In this document: positions 15,041-24,318 of the stretch, piece by piece
How the letters are laid out: each line of letters starts with the position of its first letter
How positions within the stretch are numbered: position 1 is the stretch's first letter
DNA from: Erythrobacter litoralis HTCC2594
GTDB taxonomy: Bacteria; Pseudomonadota; Alphaproteobacteria; Sphingomonadales; Sphingomonadaceae
DNA length: 64,000 nucleotides
NCBI RefSeq assembly: GCF_000013005.1
Contig: NC_007722.1
Coordinates: 997,501 to 1,061,500 of the forward strand
Direction of reading: 5' to 3'
The notes under the pieces: generated by a model
Told to the model about the DNA's origin: nothing
Databases searched by the model: none
The model's input: the letters and a program-made list of their open reading frames with translations, nothing else
Position numbers and translations under genes: made by a program

Positions 15041-17194
15041 ATGACTGACAAACCGACCGTTTCCGATTGGGAAGCCCTTGCGGACAAGGAGAGCAAGGGT
15101 CGCGACCTCACCTGGGACACGCCCGAGGGCTTCACGATCAAGCCGCTCTATACGGCGGAGGACACCGCTGACCTTGATCCCGGCCTGCCGGGATTCGCGC
15201 CTTTCACGCGCGGGGTGAAGGCTTCGATGTATGCCGGGCGGCCGTGGACGATCCGCCAATATGCGGGTTTCTCGACTGCCGAAGAATCCAACGCCTTTTA
15301 TCGCCGCAATCTCGCGGCGGGCCAGAAGGGCCTCTCGGTAGCCTTCGATCTCGCCACGCACCGCGGCTATGACAGCGACCATCCGCGCGTCGTCGGCGAT
15401 GTCGGCAAGGCGGGCGTTGCGATTGATACCGTCGCGGACATGGAAATCCTGTTCGACCAGATCCCGCTCGATTCGATGTCGGTCAGCATGACGATGAACG
15501 GTGCGGTGATCCCCGTGCTGGCGTTCTACATCGTCGCAGGCGAGCGGCAGGGGGTGAGCGCCGAGCAGCTTTCCGGGACCATCCAGAACGACATCCTCAA
15601 GGAGTTCATGGTCCGCAACACCTATATCTATCCGCCCGAACCGAGCATGCGGATCGTTAGCGACATCATCGCCTACACTTCCGCCAACATGCCGAAATTC
15701 AACAGCATTTCGATTTCGGGCTATCACATGCACGAGGCCGGGGCGACGGCGGTGCAGGAACTCGCCTTTACCATCGCCGACGGCAAGGAATATGCCGAGC
15801 GGGCGATGGCGACCGGGCTCGATATCGACGCCTTTGCGGGCCGACTGAGCTTCTTCTTCGGCATCGGCATGAACTTCTTCATGGAGATCGCCAAGCTGCG
15901 CGCGGCGCGCACGCTGTGGTGGAAGGTGATGGACGGGCTGGGCGCCAAGTCCGAACGCTCCAAGATGCTACGAACCCATTGCCAGACATCGGGCGTCAGC
16001 TTGCAGGAGCAGGACCCCTACAACAACGTGATCCGCACCACGATCGAAGCAATGGCCGCGACGCTGGGCGGCACGCAGTCGCTGCACACCAACGCGCTCG
16101 ATGAAGCCATCGCGTTGCCGACCGATTTCTCCGCCCGCATTGCTCGCAATACGCAATTGGTGCTGCAAGAAGAAAGCGGTATCACCAATGTCGTCGATCC
16201 GCTCGGCGGCTCTTACTACATCGAAGCGCTGACTGCGAAGCTGGTCGAAGAGGCCGAGGTTATGCTGGAACAGATCGAGGCGGAAGGCGGTATGACCGCC
16301 TATGTCGCGACCGGCAAACCCAAGGCCGCCATCGAACGCGCGGCGGCGGAAAAGCAGACTAGCGTCGACAAGGGCGAAACGGTGATCGTTGGCGTCAACA
16401 AGTACCGCCGCGATGTCGAGGACGAGATCGACACGCTCGATATCGACAACCACAAGGTCCGGCAGGGCCAGATCGCGCGCCTCAAGCGCGTCCGCGACGA
16501 GCGCGACGAGGCGGCATGCCAGGCTGCGCTTGAAGAGCTCACCAAGGGAGGGGCCGGTGGCGGTAACGTGTTGGAGCTGGCTGTCAAAGCCGCGCGCCAT
16601 GACGCGACCTTGGGCGAAATCTCCAGCGCGATGGAAGAGGTCTTCGGCCGCCACGATGCCACACCCAAGCCCGTCAGCGGCGTGTACAAGAGCGCCTATG
16701 AATTCGACCACCGCTGGCAGCAGGTCACCGACGGTGTCGAAGCGGTCGAACGCCGCTTGGGCCGCAAGCCGAGGATCATGGTCGCCAAGATGGGCCAGGA
16801 CGGCCACGACCGCGGCGCAAATGTGATCGCCAGCGCCTTCGCCGACATGGGCTTCGAAGTCGTCTCCGGCCCGCTGTTCCAGACGCCGAAGGAAGCCATG
16901 GCGATGGCGCTGGAAAACGGCGTCGATGCCATCGGTGCCAGCTCGCTCGCAGCGGGGCACAAGACGCTTATCCCGGAACTCATCGACCTGCTCAGGGAAG
17001 CGGGCCGCAGCGATATCAAGGTCGTCGCGGGCGGCGTGATACCGCCGCAGGATTACGACTTCCTGCGCGAGGCCGGGGTGCAGGGTATTTACGGCCCGGG
17101 AAGCAACGTGGTCGAATGCGGGGCCGACATGCTGCGCCTGCTCGGCCACAACATGCCGCCTGCCGGGGATGAGCTGGACGAGGCGGCGGAGTGA
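15041..17194 (+). CDS. scpA: Methylmalonyl-CoA mutase
   Basis: Adenosylcobalamin-dependent enzyme turning (R)-methylmalonyl-CoA into succinyl-CoA. The 717 residues include the N-terminal TIM barrel ([49 protein letters not shown]) and the C-terminal B12-binding domain with DGHDRG (axial ligand His589), ASSLAAGH and [11 protein letters not shown]. It is the single-chain form. No MeaB-type chaperone gene is seen in the window. The frame ends in GTGA, overlapping the next start. Confidence 0.96.
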   Translation: MTDKPTVSDWEALADKESKGRDLTWDTPEGFTIKPLYTAEDTADLDPGLPGFAPFTRGVKASMYAGRPWTIRQYAGFSTAEESNAFYRRNLAAGQKGLSVAFDLATHRGYDSDHPRVVGDVGKAGVAIDTVADMEILFDQIPLDSMSVSMTMNGAVIPVLAFYIVAGERQGVSAEQLSGTIQNDILKEFMVRNTYIYPPEPSMRIVSDIIAYTSANMPKFNSISISGYHMHEAGATAVQELAFTIADGKEYAERAMATGLDIDAFAGRLSFFFGIGMNFFMEIAKLRAARTLWWKVMDGLGAKSERSKMLRTHCQTSGVSLQEQDPYNNVIRTTIEAMAATLGGTQSLHTNALDEAIALPTDFSARIARNTQLVLQEESGITNVVDPLGGSYYIEALTAKLVEEAEVMLEQIEAEGGMTAYVATGKPKAAIERAAAEKQTSVDKGETVIVGVNKYRRDVEDEIDTLDIDNHKVRQGQIARLKRVRDERDEAACQAALEELTKGGAGGGNVLELAVKAARHDATLGEISSAMEEVFGRHDATPKPVSGVYKSAYEFDHRWQQVTDGVEAVERRLGRKPRIMVAKMGQDGHDRGANVIASAFADMGFEVVSGPLFQTPKEAMAMALENGVDAIGASSLAAGHKTLIPELIDLLREAGRSDIKVVAGGVIPPQDYDFLREAGVQGIYGPGSNVVECGADMLRLLGHNMPPAGDELDEAAE

Positions 17195-17733
17195 GTCCTG
17201 TTCAAATCTCGCCGAGCGGTCATGCGGATGCCGCCATCTTTGCAAGTTGGATGCGGGAAACGGGTGGATTGATTGCCAAGCATTGGGCTTGTGACAGATT
17301 TGATCCGATGGGTGATGCCGAGCTGCCGGCCGTAAGCATTCTAGTAGGCGGTGCTGCCCTAGCTGGCTTTTTTCCTGCTGCCGAATACAAGCTAAAGAAG
17401 AACACTGCAGAAGGACAAAGACTCGGACGGGCGGATCTATGGTTTGACACGTCCGAGGGTGATCGCTCTTTCGAGTTCAAGTTTTGGCGAAACCAACATT
17501 GGGGACTTGAGGATCTCAAAACGACGATGAAATTTGCCATCTCTTGCGCTTCTCAGATTCCGCGCAACGAAGCGAAGCGAATTTTTGCCGGCACTATCGC
17601 GCGTATTCACCATGACGGTGCCGAGGATGCTTGCATCAAGCTCGCTGAAGGCATGGACTTTTGCTATCAGTTCTCTGCTGAGGGCTACAAACTATATTTG
17701 ATCTTCAAGGACGTCACGAGACAAACTCAATGA
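17191..17733 (+). CDS. Unrecognised protein with a PD-(D/E)XK-like signature
   Basis: A 180-residue soluble protein that I do not recognise as a family. Residues 65-97 carry [14 protein letters not shown] and SFEFKFW, that is, an acidic residue, Asp82, then Glu95-x-Lys97. This spacing matches the core of PD-(D/E)XK nucleases, but other folds can mimic it. Its base composition is visibly poorer in GC than both neighbours, suggesting recent acquisition. Even so it is fitted precisely into the operon: the GTG overlaps the mutase stop by 4 bp, and its TGA overlaps the bioB ATG by 4 bp. A later internal start (Met21) is possible. Confidence 0.7.
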   Translation: MSPVQISPSGHADAAIFASWMRETGGLIAKHWACDRFDPMGDAELPAVSILVGGAALAGFFPAAEYKLKKNTAEGQRLGRADLWFDTSEGDRSFEFKFWRNQHWGLEDLKTTMKFAISCASQIPRNEAKRIFAGTIARIHHDGAEDACIKLAEGMDFCYQFSAEGYKLYLIFKDVTRQTQ

Positions 17734-18755
17734 CCCCCATCCGTACCAATTGGAGCCGTGACGAAATCGCGGCCCTGTTCGAACAACCGTTCACCGAGCT
17801 GCTATTCCAGGCCGCCACGGTCCACCGCGCCTACCATCCGCCCGAGCAGGTGCAGCTCTGCACACTGCTGTCGATCAAGACCGGCGGGTGCCCGGAGGAT
17901 TGCGGCTATTGTTCGCAGTCGGTGAAGGCCGATAGCGGCGTCGAAGCGACCAAGCTGATGGACGTCCAGCGCGTGCTGCAATCGGCGGCGCAGGCCAAGG
18001 ATGCGGGCTCGCAGCGCTTCTGCATGGGCGCGGCGTGGCGCAATCCCAAGGACCGCGACATGCCCGCGATCGTCGAGATCGTGAAGGGCGTGCGCGACAT
18101 GGGGCTGGAGACCTGCATGACGCTGGGCATGCTGACGCCGAAGCAGGCGGACATGCTCAAGGACGCGGGCCTCGATTACTACAACCACAACGTCGACACC
18201 GGGCCGGAATATTACGAGCGCGTAATCTCGACCCGCAATTACCAGGACCGTCTCGACACGCTCCAGAACGTCCGCGATGCCGGGATCAACGTGTGCAGCG
18301 GCGGGATCGTCGGCATGGGCGAAACGCGCGAGGACCGCGTGGGCTTCGTCCACACGCTCGCCACGCTCGAACGCCATCCAGAAAGCGTGCCGGTCAATGC
18401 GTTGGTGCCGGTCAAGGGCACGGTGCTCGGCGACATGCTGGCCGACACGCCGCTCGCCAAGATCGACGATATCGAATTCGTCCGCACCGTGGCAGTGGCG
18501 CGCATCACCATGCCGCTGAGCATGGTGCGGCTGTCCGCAGGACGCGAGAGCATGAGCGAAGCGACGCAGGCGCTGTGTTTCATGGCGGGCGCGAACTCGA
18601 TCTTCACCGGCGACAAGCTGCTGACGGCAGCCAATGCCGGCGATGACAAGGACGCGGCGCTGTTCGACAAGCTCGGGTTAACAGCCTTGCAAGGTGAAGA
18701 ACCCTTGCGACGCGCCAAAGATGAAGCAGGGAAGGCGGCGATTCCCGCGGAGTGA
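17730..18755 (+). CDS. bioB: Biotin synthase
   Basis: Radical-SAM enzyme that inserts sulfur into dethiobiotin. The 341-residue protein has the [4Fe-4S] motif CPEDCGYC (Cys54, Cys58, Cys61), [12 protein letters not shown], and [16 protein letters not shown]. The location inside a propionyl-CoA carboxylase gene run is functionally sensible because PccA needs biotin. No other bio genes are nearby. The ATG overlaps the upstream stop by 4 bp and the GTG of the next gene overlaps its own stop, so the segment 17191-19549 is fully coupled. Confidence 0.96.
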   Translation: MTPIRTNWSRDEIAALFEQPFTELLFQAATVHRAYHPPEQVQLCTLLSIKTGGCPEDCGYCSQSVKADSGVEATKLMDVQRVLQSAAQAKDAGSQRFCMGAAWRNPKDRDMPAIVEIVKGVRDMGLETCMTLGMLTPKQADMLKDAGLDYYNHNVDTGPEYYERVISTRNYQDRLDTLQNVRDAGINVCSGGIVGMGETREDRVGFVHTLATLERHPESVPVNALVPVKGTVLGDMLADTPLAKIDDIEFVRTVAVARITMPLSMVRLSAGRESMSEATQALCFMAGANSIFTGDKLLTAANAGDDKDAALFDKLGLTALQGEEPLRRAKDEAGKAAIPAE

Positions 18756-19549
18756 CTCTCGGGTTCTCAGTACGCGAGCTCCTCCCGCACGCCCGCAATA
18801 GCGAGAAACTGAAGATCGGATTGTGTGCGCTGGGGGAGGACGAATGGCTCCAACCGGAGCCTGACCTTGTCACCCGCGCTGCCGCGTTTGCGGCACGACC
18901 CGAGGCGATCCAGCTTTCCGACGGGGCGGCTGCTCCCGCAAAGGAACTTGCCGCTCTGCTTGGTGTCTCGGGCGGACTCCTCGAAGCTGCCGGGGCGCAC
19001 TGGGAGGATATGTGCCTACTCACGCGTCGGCCCGAAGAGGATTTTTACCGGCTTGTCGGTGCGGCTGTCGCGTTCCCGACCGACTGGCGTGTCGCGGACA
19101 AGATGGGGTTGCCGCTCGCCGCGATGCATGCGCCCATCCATGGTTATGCCGAGCAACTTGCGACCGGGGTCGATCGCTTTATGGCCAAGCTTAAGCCCGG
19201 CGCGCTCTACGGCCGCAGCAACTGGTTCGTCGTTGACAGCAGCGATCTGTGCCACCTGCCGGGAGCGCGCGTGCTATTCGCCGGGGTGACGCCTGAGAAC
19301 GCAGGCAGACGGCTGTTCGCCCGCTGCGAGCGCCAGACACTGCGCCGCCTGCCGCAAACCGGCGCAATCCTTTTCACGATCGGCGTCTATGTCGAGCCGC
19401 TCGAGGCGCTGCCCGCCGACTCTGTCGAATGGCTCGCCGAAGCGGTTCAAGCCATCCCGCCCGGCGAGCGCGAAAGGCGCGGGATAGGGGCTTACCTTCC
19501 CGCGCTGATCGGCTATGCGGACCGGCGAAGAGAGGAATTGACGGACTGA
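18752..19549 (+). CDS. DUF3445 family protein (heme-dependent oxidative N-demethylase-like)
   Basis: A 265-residue protein with the pattern of the DUF3445 family, of which characterised members are heme-dependent dimethylamine monooxygenase-type demethylases. Seen here: [59 protein letters not shown] and GRSNWFVV. The start is a GTG overlapping the bioB stop, and its TGA overlaps the pccA ATG. There is no signal peptide. The catalytic function here is inferred from family resemblance only; a role in detoxifying or using N-methylated compounds is possible. Confidence 0.78.
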   Translation: MTLGFSVRELLPHARNSEKLKIGLCALGEDEWLQPEPDLVTRAAAFAARPEAIQLSDGAAAPAKELAALLGVSGGLLEAAGAHWEDMCLLTRRPEEDFYRLVGAAVAFPTDWRVADKMGLPLAAMHAPIHGYAEQLATGVDRFMAKLKPGALYGRSNWFVVDSSDLCHLPGARVLFAGVTPENAGRRLFARCERQTLRRLPQTGAILFTIGVYVEPLEALPADSVEWLAEAVQAIPPGERERRGIGAYLPALIGYADRRREELTD

Positions 19550-21585
19550 TGTTCAAGAAAATCCTGATTGCCAATCGCGGCGAGATTGCCTGCCGCGTGA
19601 TCAAGACTGCCAAACGGATGGGGATTGCCACCGTCGCGGTCTATTCCGATGCCGATGCCCGCGCGCCCTTCGTGAAGATGGCGGACGAGGCCGTCCACAT
19701 CGGCCCGCCGCCAGCAGCCGAAAGTTACCTGATCGCCGACAAGATCATCGAAGCGGCGAAGCAGACCGGCGCGGAAGCGATCCACCCTGGCTACGGCTTC
19801 CTGTCCGAGCGGGCGAGCTTTGTCGAAGCGCTGGAGAAGGAGGGCATCACCTTTATTGGCCCGCCAGCCAACGCGATTGCGGCGATGGGTGACAAGATCG
19901 AGTCCAAGAAGCTGGCCAAGAAAGCGGGCGTCAACGTCGTCCCCGGCTTCGTCGGCGAGATCAAAGACACCGATCACGCGGTCGAGATCAGCAACGACAT
20001 CGGCTATCCGGTGATGATGAAGGCCTCAGCCGGTGGCGGCGGCAAGGGTATGCGGCTCGCTTATAGCGAGAAGGATGTGCGCGAGGGCTTCGAAGCGACC
20101 AAGCGCGAAGGCCTCAATTCCTTCGGTGATGACCGCGTTTTCATAGAGAAGTTCATCGAAGATCCGCGCCATATCGAAATCCAGATCCTCGGCGACAAGC
20201 ACGGCAATATCCTGTATCTGAACGAGCGCGAATGTTCGATCCAGCGGCGTCATCAGAAGGTCGTCGAGGAGGCACCTTCGCCTTTCGTTACGCCCAAGAT
20301 GCGCAAAGCCATGGGTGAGCAGTGCGTCGCCCTCTCGCGCGCAGTCGACTATCACTCGGCAGGCACGGTCGAGCTGATCGTCAGCGGTGCGGACGAGACC
20401 GGTGAGAGTTTCTATTTTCTCGAAATGAACACCCGCCTGCAGGTCGAGCATCCGGTGACCGAAGCGATCACCGGTATCGACCTCGTCGAGCAGATGATCC
20501 GCGTCGCGGCCGGCGAGAAGCTGGAGATGACGCAGGACGATATCGGCATCGACGGCTGGGCGATCGAGAACCGCGTCTATGCCGAAGATCCCTATCGCGG
20601 GTTTCTGCCTTCGACCGGACGACTGATCGAATACCAGCCACCGCTCGAAGGCTGGACCGACGATGGCGCGGCCAACGGACGACGCGGTGTCGACGGGGTG
20701 CGCGTCGATGACGGCGTCTATGAAGGCGGCGAGGTCTCGATGTTCTACGACCCCATGATCGCGAAGCTGGTCACCTGGGGCGAAACGCGCGACGAAGCGG
20801 CGGACCTTCAAATCCAGGCACTAGATGCTTTCCGGATTGTCGGCCTCGGCCACAATGTCGATTTCCTCAGCGCGATCATGCAGCATGAGCGCTTTCGTTC
20901 GGGCGAACTGACCACGGGCTTCATCGCCGAGGAATACCCCGAGGGTTTCGAAGGCGCGCCAGCCTCGGACGAGTTGTTGCGCGGGCTCGCGGCTGTCGGT
21001 GGCGTGATCGCCACGGCCGATGCCGACCGTGCGCGACGGATCGACCAGCAGCTGGCCGACGAGATGTACGCACCAGGCGACTGGGCGATCCGGATCGGTC
21101 GGACCGAGGCCGATGCCAAACACTACCAGGTACGACTGGAAGAAGACGCGATCCTCGTCGATGGCGAGCCTGTAGAGGTGAGCTTCGATTACACGCCGGG
21201 CGAGCGCATGGTCGATGTCGAGCTCGGGGATGATGTCCTGACTTTGCAGCTTGCGCCGACCCGGACGGGCTATGCGATCACCACGCGCGGCGGGACGCAC
21301 CACCTGCGCATCCTGCCGCAGCGCGTGGCGCATCTCGCCGGCCATATGATCGAGAAGGAGCCGCCCGATCTTTCCAAGCTGCTCATCTGCCCGATGCCCG
21401 GACTGCTGGTGAAACTGCATGTCGGCGAAGGCGAAGAGGTCCAGCCCGGCCAGCCGCTCGCGACCGTTGAAGCGATGAAGATGGAAAACATCCTTCGCGC
21501 CGAAAAACAGGCGACGGTGGCCAAGGTCAACGCTGGGGAAGGCGATAGCCTCGCCGTGGATGCGGTGATCTTGGAGCTGGAATAG
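19549..21585 (+). CDS. pccA: Propionyl-CoA carboxylase alpha chain (biotin carboxylase + BCCP)
   Basis: ATP-dependent biotin carboxylation subunit. The 678 residues start [18 protein letters not shown]. The ATP-grasp part has SAGGGGKGMRL, LNERECSIQRRHQKVVEEAPS and LEMNTRLQVEHPVTE, followed by the PccA-type linker domain, and the C-terminal biotinyl domain has EAMKMEN with Lys644 to be biotinylated. Partner of PccB, encoded 7 kb upstream in the same run. The ATG overlaps the stop of the DUF3445 gene, which fixes the start; 40 in-frame codons upstream are not used. Confidence 0.96.
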   Translation: MFKKILIANRGEIACRVIKTAKRMGIATVAVYSDADARAPFVKMADEAVHIGPPPAAESYLIADKIIEAAKQTGAEAIHPGYGFLSERASFVEALEKEGITFIGPPANAIAAMGDKIESKKLAKKAGVNVVPGFVGEIKDTDHAVEISNDIGYPVMMKASAGGGGKGMRLAYSEKDVREGFEATKREGLNSFGDDRVFIEKFIEDPRHIEIQILGDKHGNILYLNERECSIQRRHQKVVEEAPSPFVTPKMRKAMGEQCVALSRAVDYHSAGTVELIVSGADETGESFYFLEMNTRLQVEHPVTEAITGIDLVEQMIRVAAGEKLEMTQDDIGIDGWAIENRVYAEDPYRGFLPSTGRLIEYQPPLEGWTDDGAANGRRGVDGVRVDDGVYEGGEVSMFYDPMIAKLVTWGETRDEAADLQIQALDAFRIVGLGHNVDFLSAIMQHERFRSGELTTGFIAEEYPEGFEGAPASDELLRGLAAVGGVIATADADRARRIDQQLADEMYAPGDWAIRIGRTEADAKHYQVRLEEDAILVDGEPVEVSFDYTPGERMVDVELGDDVLTLQLAPTRTGYAITTRGGTHHLRILPQRVAHLAGHMIEKEPPDLSKLLICPMPGLLVKLHVGEGEEVQPGQPLATVEAMKMENILRAEKQATVAKVNAGEGDSLAVDAVILELE

Positions 21586-21586
21586 C

Positions 21587-22267
21587 ATGTCCGGCGTCGC
21601 CGGATGGAAGGCGGTTAATCCGCTCTGGTCGGCTGTCGACGACATGATCGGCGAGGCTTTGCTCGAAGACGGTCCAGTCCTCGCCGACTGTGCAGCGCGC
21701 AATGCCGAGCGCGGTCTTCCCGACATCGCCGTTTCGCCCGCTCAAGGACGCTTCCTGCAAATGGTGTGCGAAATCATGGGCGCTCGGCGCGCGCTTGAGA
21801 TCGGGACGCTAGGCGGCTTTTCGACCCTTTTCCTCGCCCGCGGCGTCGGTGAGACCGGTCGCGTGGTGACCCTTGAGGCGAAGAAAACCTACGCCAGTGT
21901 CGCGCGGAAGAACTTCGATGAGTCGGGCATCGGAGATCGCATCGAGATGAAAGTGGCTGCAGCTCTGGAATCGCTCGCAACGCTTGAAGGCCCTTTCGAT
22001 CTGACGTTCATCGATGCCGACAAGCCCAACAACGTCAACTATGTCGAACACGCCCTGCGACTCTCGCGGCCAGGCGCGCTGATTATCGTCGACAACGTGG
22101 TCCGCGAGGGGAACATTCTCGAGCCGGACGAAGACGATGAATCGGCCAAGGGCACCCGCGCGCTGTACGAACATGTGAACAATCATCCGCGCCTCGAGGC
22201 TACGGCGCTGCAAACCGTCGGGGCCAAGGGCTGGGACGGGATGATGTTCCTCAGAGTGAGAGACTGA
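21587..22267 (+). CDS. SAM-dependent O-methyltransferase (class I, caffeoyl-CoA OMT-like)
   Basis: A 226-residue methyltransferase. The SAM-binding glycine loop is ALEIGTLGGFSTLFLARG, acidic motif II is VVTLEAKKTY, and FDLTFIDADKPNNVNYVEH with LIIVDNVVREGN is typical of the metal-dependent O-methyltransferase_3 family. The substrate is not predictable; family members methylate catechol-like groups. Its ATG follows the pccA stop by 1 bp, and its stop overlaps the csaA start. Confidence 0.88.
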   Translation: MSGVAGWKAVNPLWSAVDDMIGEALLEDGPVLADCAARNAERGLPDIAVSPAQGRFLQMVCEIMGARRALEIGTLGGFSTLFLARGVGETGRVVTLEAKKTYASVARKNFDESGIGDRIEMKVAAALESLATLEGPFDLTFIDADKPNNVNYVEHALRLSRPGALIIVDNVVREGNILEPDEDDESAKGTRALYEHVNNHPRLEATALQTVGAKGWDGMMFLRVRD

Positions 22268-22638
22268 TGCACCTGACCCACGCGCCCGATGCACCGGCAG
22301 CCGACCAGATCGACTTCGACCATTTTCTCGGCGTCGATATTCGCATCGGAACGATCGTGGCAGCCGAGGATTTTCCGGAAGCCCGCAAGCCAAGTTACAA
22401 GTTACGGATCGATTTCGGGCCCGCGATCGGTGAGAAGAAGAGCTGCGCGCAGATTGCTGCCAATTACCACCTCGACGAGTTGCCCGGCCGCCAGGTCGCG
22501 GCAGTCGTCAATTTCCCGCCCCGGCAGATCGGTCCGACCATGTCCGAAGTGCTGACGCTGGGATTTGCCGACTCGGATAGTGAAGTCGTGCTTTTTGCTC
22601 CCGATGTTCGTGTTCCCAACGGGTCGAGGCTATTTTAG
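22267..22638 (+). CDS. csaA: tRNA-binding-domain protein (CsaA-like)
   Basis: A 123-residue OB-fold protein of the EMAP/CsaA type, seen in FLGVDIRIGTIVAAEDFPEARKPSY, LRIDFG, SCAQIAANY and GRQVAAVVNFPPRQIG. CsaA has been described as an export-related chaperone, and the fold also binds tRNA. It overlaps the methyltransferase stop by 1 bp and is the last gene of the propionate run; 140 bp without a clear terminator follow. Confidence 0.88.
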   Translation: MHLTHAPDAPAADQIDFDHFLGVDIRIGTIVAAEDFPEARKPSYKLRIDFGPAIGEKKSCAQIAANYHLDELPGRQVAAVVNFPPRQIGPTMSEVLTLGFADSDSEVVLFAPDVRVPNGSRLF

Positions 22639-22778
22639 ATTAACCTCGCTACGCCATGAAAAAACGAAAGAATCTTGTTCTGTGCACAACGGTCAGGACA
22701 GGTTTCGACAATTGCTGTATTCTATTCCCGCGAATGTAAGAAAAGATCGGTCGCGTTGGGCGTTGAGTGGAGCGAACG

Positions 22779-23063
22779 ATGGCGAAGAAGGGCACAGCGT
22801 TTTTCGATAACAAGGGGCAATTCTTCCGGACTCCGGAAGAAGCGTCCCTGAGCGATCTTGCCGCCTTGCTGGGCAAAATCGGCGATGGCGAAAGCCTCGC
22901 ACCGGGGATAGCCTTCATGCTGTTGGACAAACGCAAAGAGATCGAGGCAATTTTCAACGAGCACGACGAAATGAAGCGCGAGGAAGCCGAAGCTGTAAAG
23001 GCTTCGCTCGAAGCGGCAAACGTCACAGAATTGCCTAGCGCCCGCCCGCCGAAGGTCGGCTAG
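22779..23063 (+). CDS. Small conserved-looking protein, unknown function
   Basis: A 94-residue soluble, charged protein starting MAKKGTAFFDNKGQFF, with GGAG in front of the ATG. A GTG 4 codons upstream is also open. The centre reads DLAALLGKIGDGESLAPGIAFMLLDKR, and the second half is a likely helix rich in Glu/Lys (RKEIEAIFNEHDEMKREEAEAV). I do not recognise it. Its stop codon overlaps, tail to tail, the stop of the GNAT gene on the other strand. Confidence 0.6.
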   Translation: MAKKGTAFFDNKGQFFRTPEEASLSDLAALLGKIGDGESLAPGIAFMLLDKRKEIEAIFNEHDEMKREEAEAVKASLEAANVTELPSARPPKVG

Positions 23064-23518
23064 ATAGTCAAGCGCAGCAGCGGCAACGCCCGACCCGGTA
23101 TGGATCTGGAGACGACCTCGCCGATGCGTTTTGCCCCCATGCGCTCATAGAACGGTACTGCGTCGGGATCGGCGGCAATCGCCATGCTTTCTATGCCGGC
23201 TTCGGTGCACGATGTTCTCGCCGCGTCGAACAAAATTCTCCCGACACCTTGGCCCATCGCCTCGGGATCGACGAATAGCTTCTCCAGTTCACAGGTATCG
23301 CCATCGCGAGACACTTCGACGAACCCGACGATGGCGCCATCCTTCTCCGCGATCCGAGCGAAGTTCTCTGCCAGCTTGTCCGGTCGGACCGTCAGCTCGT
23401 CTGTGCAGTCTTCCATGAAAGCAGCGTCGTAGCCCCAGTGCGCTTTGGACCTCAGGCAAAGCGCGGTGATCTCGGTGCTCTCACCAGCGAGCGGCGCGCG
23501 TAGCCGCCACTCGCTCAT
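23060..23518 (-). CDS. GNAT-family N-acetyltransferase
   Basis: A 152-residue acetyl-CoA-dependent acetyltransferase. The acetyl-CoA-binding motif A is LEKLFVDPEAMGQGVGRILFDAA, followed by AIAADPDAVPFYERMGAKRIGE. The substrate is unknown. The start MSEWRLRAP overlaps the stop of the upstream cyclase-family gene by 4 bp, which fixes it and indicates coupling. It converges with the small gene to its left, the two stop codons overlapping. Confidence 0.88.
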   Translation of the reverse strand: MSEWRLRAPLAGESTEITALCLRSKAHWGYDAAFMEDCTDELTVRPDKLAENFARIAEKDGAIVGFVEVSRDGDTCELEKLFVDPEAMGQGVGRILFDAARTSCTEAGIESMAIAADPDAVPFYERMGAKRIGEVVSRSIPGRALPLLRLTI

Positions 23519-24285
23519 TTCTCGATCATCGCAACCGCGCGGATCCAGCCCGCGCTGGCGCGTTCGATCTTCACCGGAAAGCAGCTGAAGGTGAAACCGT
23601 GACTCGGCAGCGCCGCGAGATTGGTCAGCTTCTCGATCTGGTAATACGGGCGGATGCGACCGGCCTTGTGGCCTTCCCAGATGATGGCCGGATCGCGATT
23701 CTCTGCCCATCGCTTGGCGGTATGGCTGAACGGCGCGTCCCAGCTCCAAGCATCCGTGCCGACGACTTCGACCCCGCGCTCGGTCAGCCACAAAGTCGCT
23801 TCTGCGCCGAGACCGACTCCCTGGTCGGTGAAGTTTTCTGTTCCATAGACCGCACCAGACTGCACAAGCACGATATCGAGCGGTTGCAGGTCGTACTCGA
23901 TCTTCTCGAAAGCCTCCTCGACTTCGCTGGCCGTCACCACATGGCCGTGCGGCAGGTGCGAGAAATCGAGCTTCACACCTGGCCGGAAGAAGCGATCGAG
24001 CGGCGCTTCATCGATGCTGGGGGCAGGGGCGGCACCACTGTCGGTGGTCGAATGGTAGTGCCACGGCGCATCCATATGTGTGCCGTTATGCGTGCTCAAT
24101 TCCAGCATCTCGACCGCCCAGCCTTCGCCATCGGGCAAGTCGTCCTTTTCGAGGCCGGGGAAGAACATGGCGATCTGCTGCCACGTGTCCTCGTGGGTCA
24201 TGTAGGTAATCTTGGGACGCATGACTTCAGGGTCGGAAATCACGTCATTGGTGATAGGAATCGAGAGGTCGATGAATTCGGTCAT
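23515..24285 (-). CDS. Cyclase family protein (kynurenine-formamidase-like metal hydrolase)
   Basis: A 256-residue putative metal-dependent hydrolase. The family signature HNGTHMDAPWHY (H-x-G-T-H-x-D-x-P) supplies the metal ligands. FSHLPHGHVVTASEVE and a C-terminal FTFSCFPVKIERASAGWIRAVAMI fit the cyclase/KynB fold. Members hydrolyse N-formylkynurenine, isatin or cyclic amides, so the substrate is open. I start at MTEFIDLSIP, which aligns with family N-termini; an ATG 8 codons upstream is the alternative. Coupled to the GNAT gene by a 4-bp overlap. Confidence 0.85.
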   Translation of the reverse strand: MTEFIDLSIPITNDVISDPEVMRPKITYMTHEDTWQQIAMFFPGLEKDDLPDGEGWAVEMLELSTHNGTHMDAPWHYHSTTDSGAAPAPSIDEAPLDRFFRPGVKLDFSHLPHGHVVTASEVEEAFEKIEYDLQPLDIVLVQSGAVYGTENFTDQGVGLGAEATLWLTERGVEVVGTDAWSWDAPFSHTAKRWAENRDPAIIWEGHKAGRIRPYYQIEKLTNLAALPSHGFTFSCFPVKIERASAGWIRAVAMIEK

Positions 24286-24318
24286 GCTGCGCACAATCGC
24301 CCGCAGCATGGCCCCGCG

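Noticed and set aside
15968-17245. 425-codon minus-strand frame across the mutase gene
   Set aside because: Antisense shadow of scpA with no motif.
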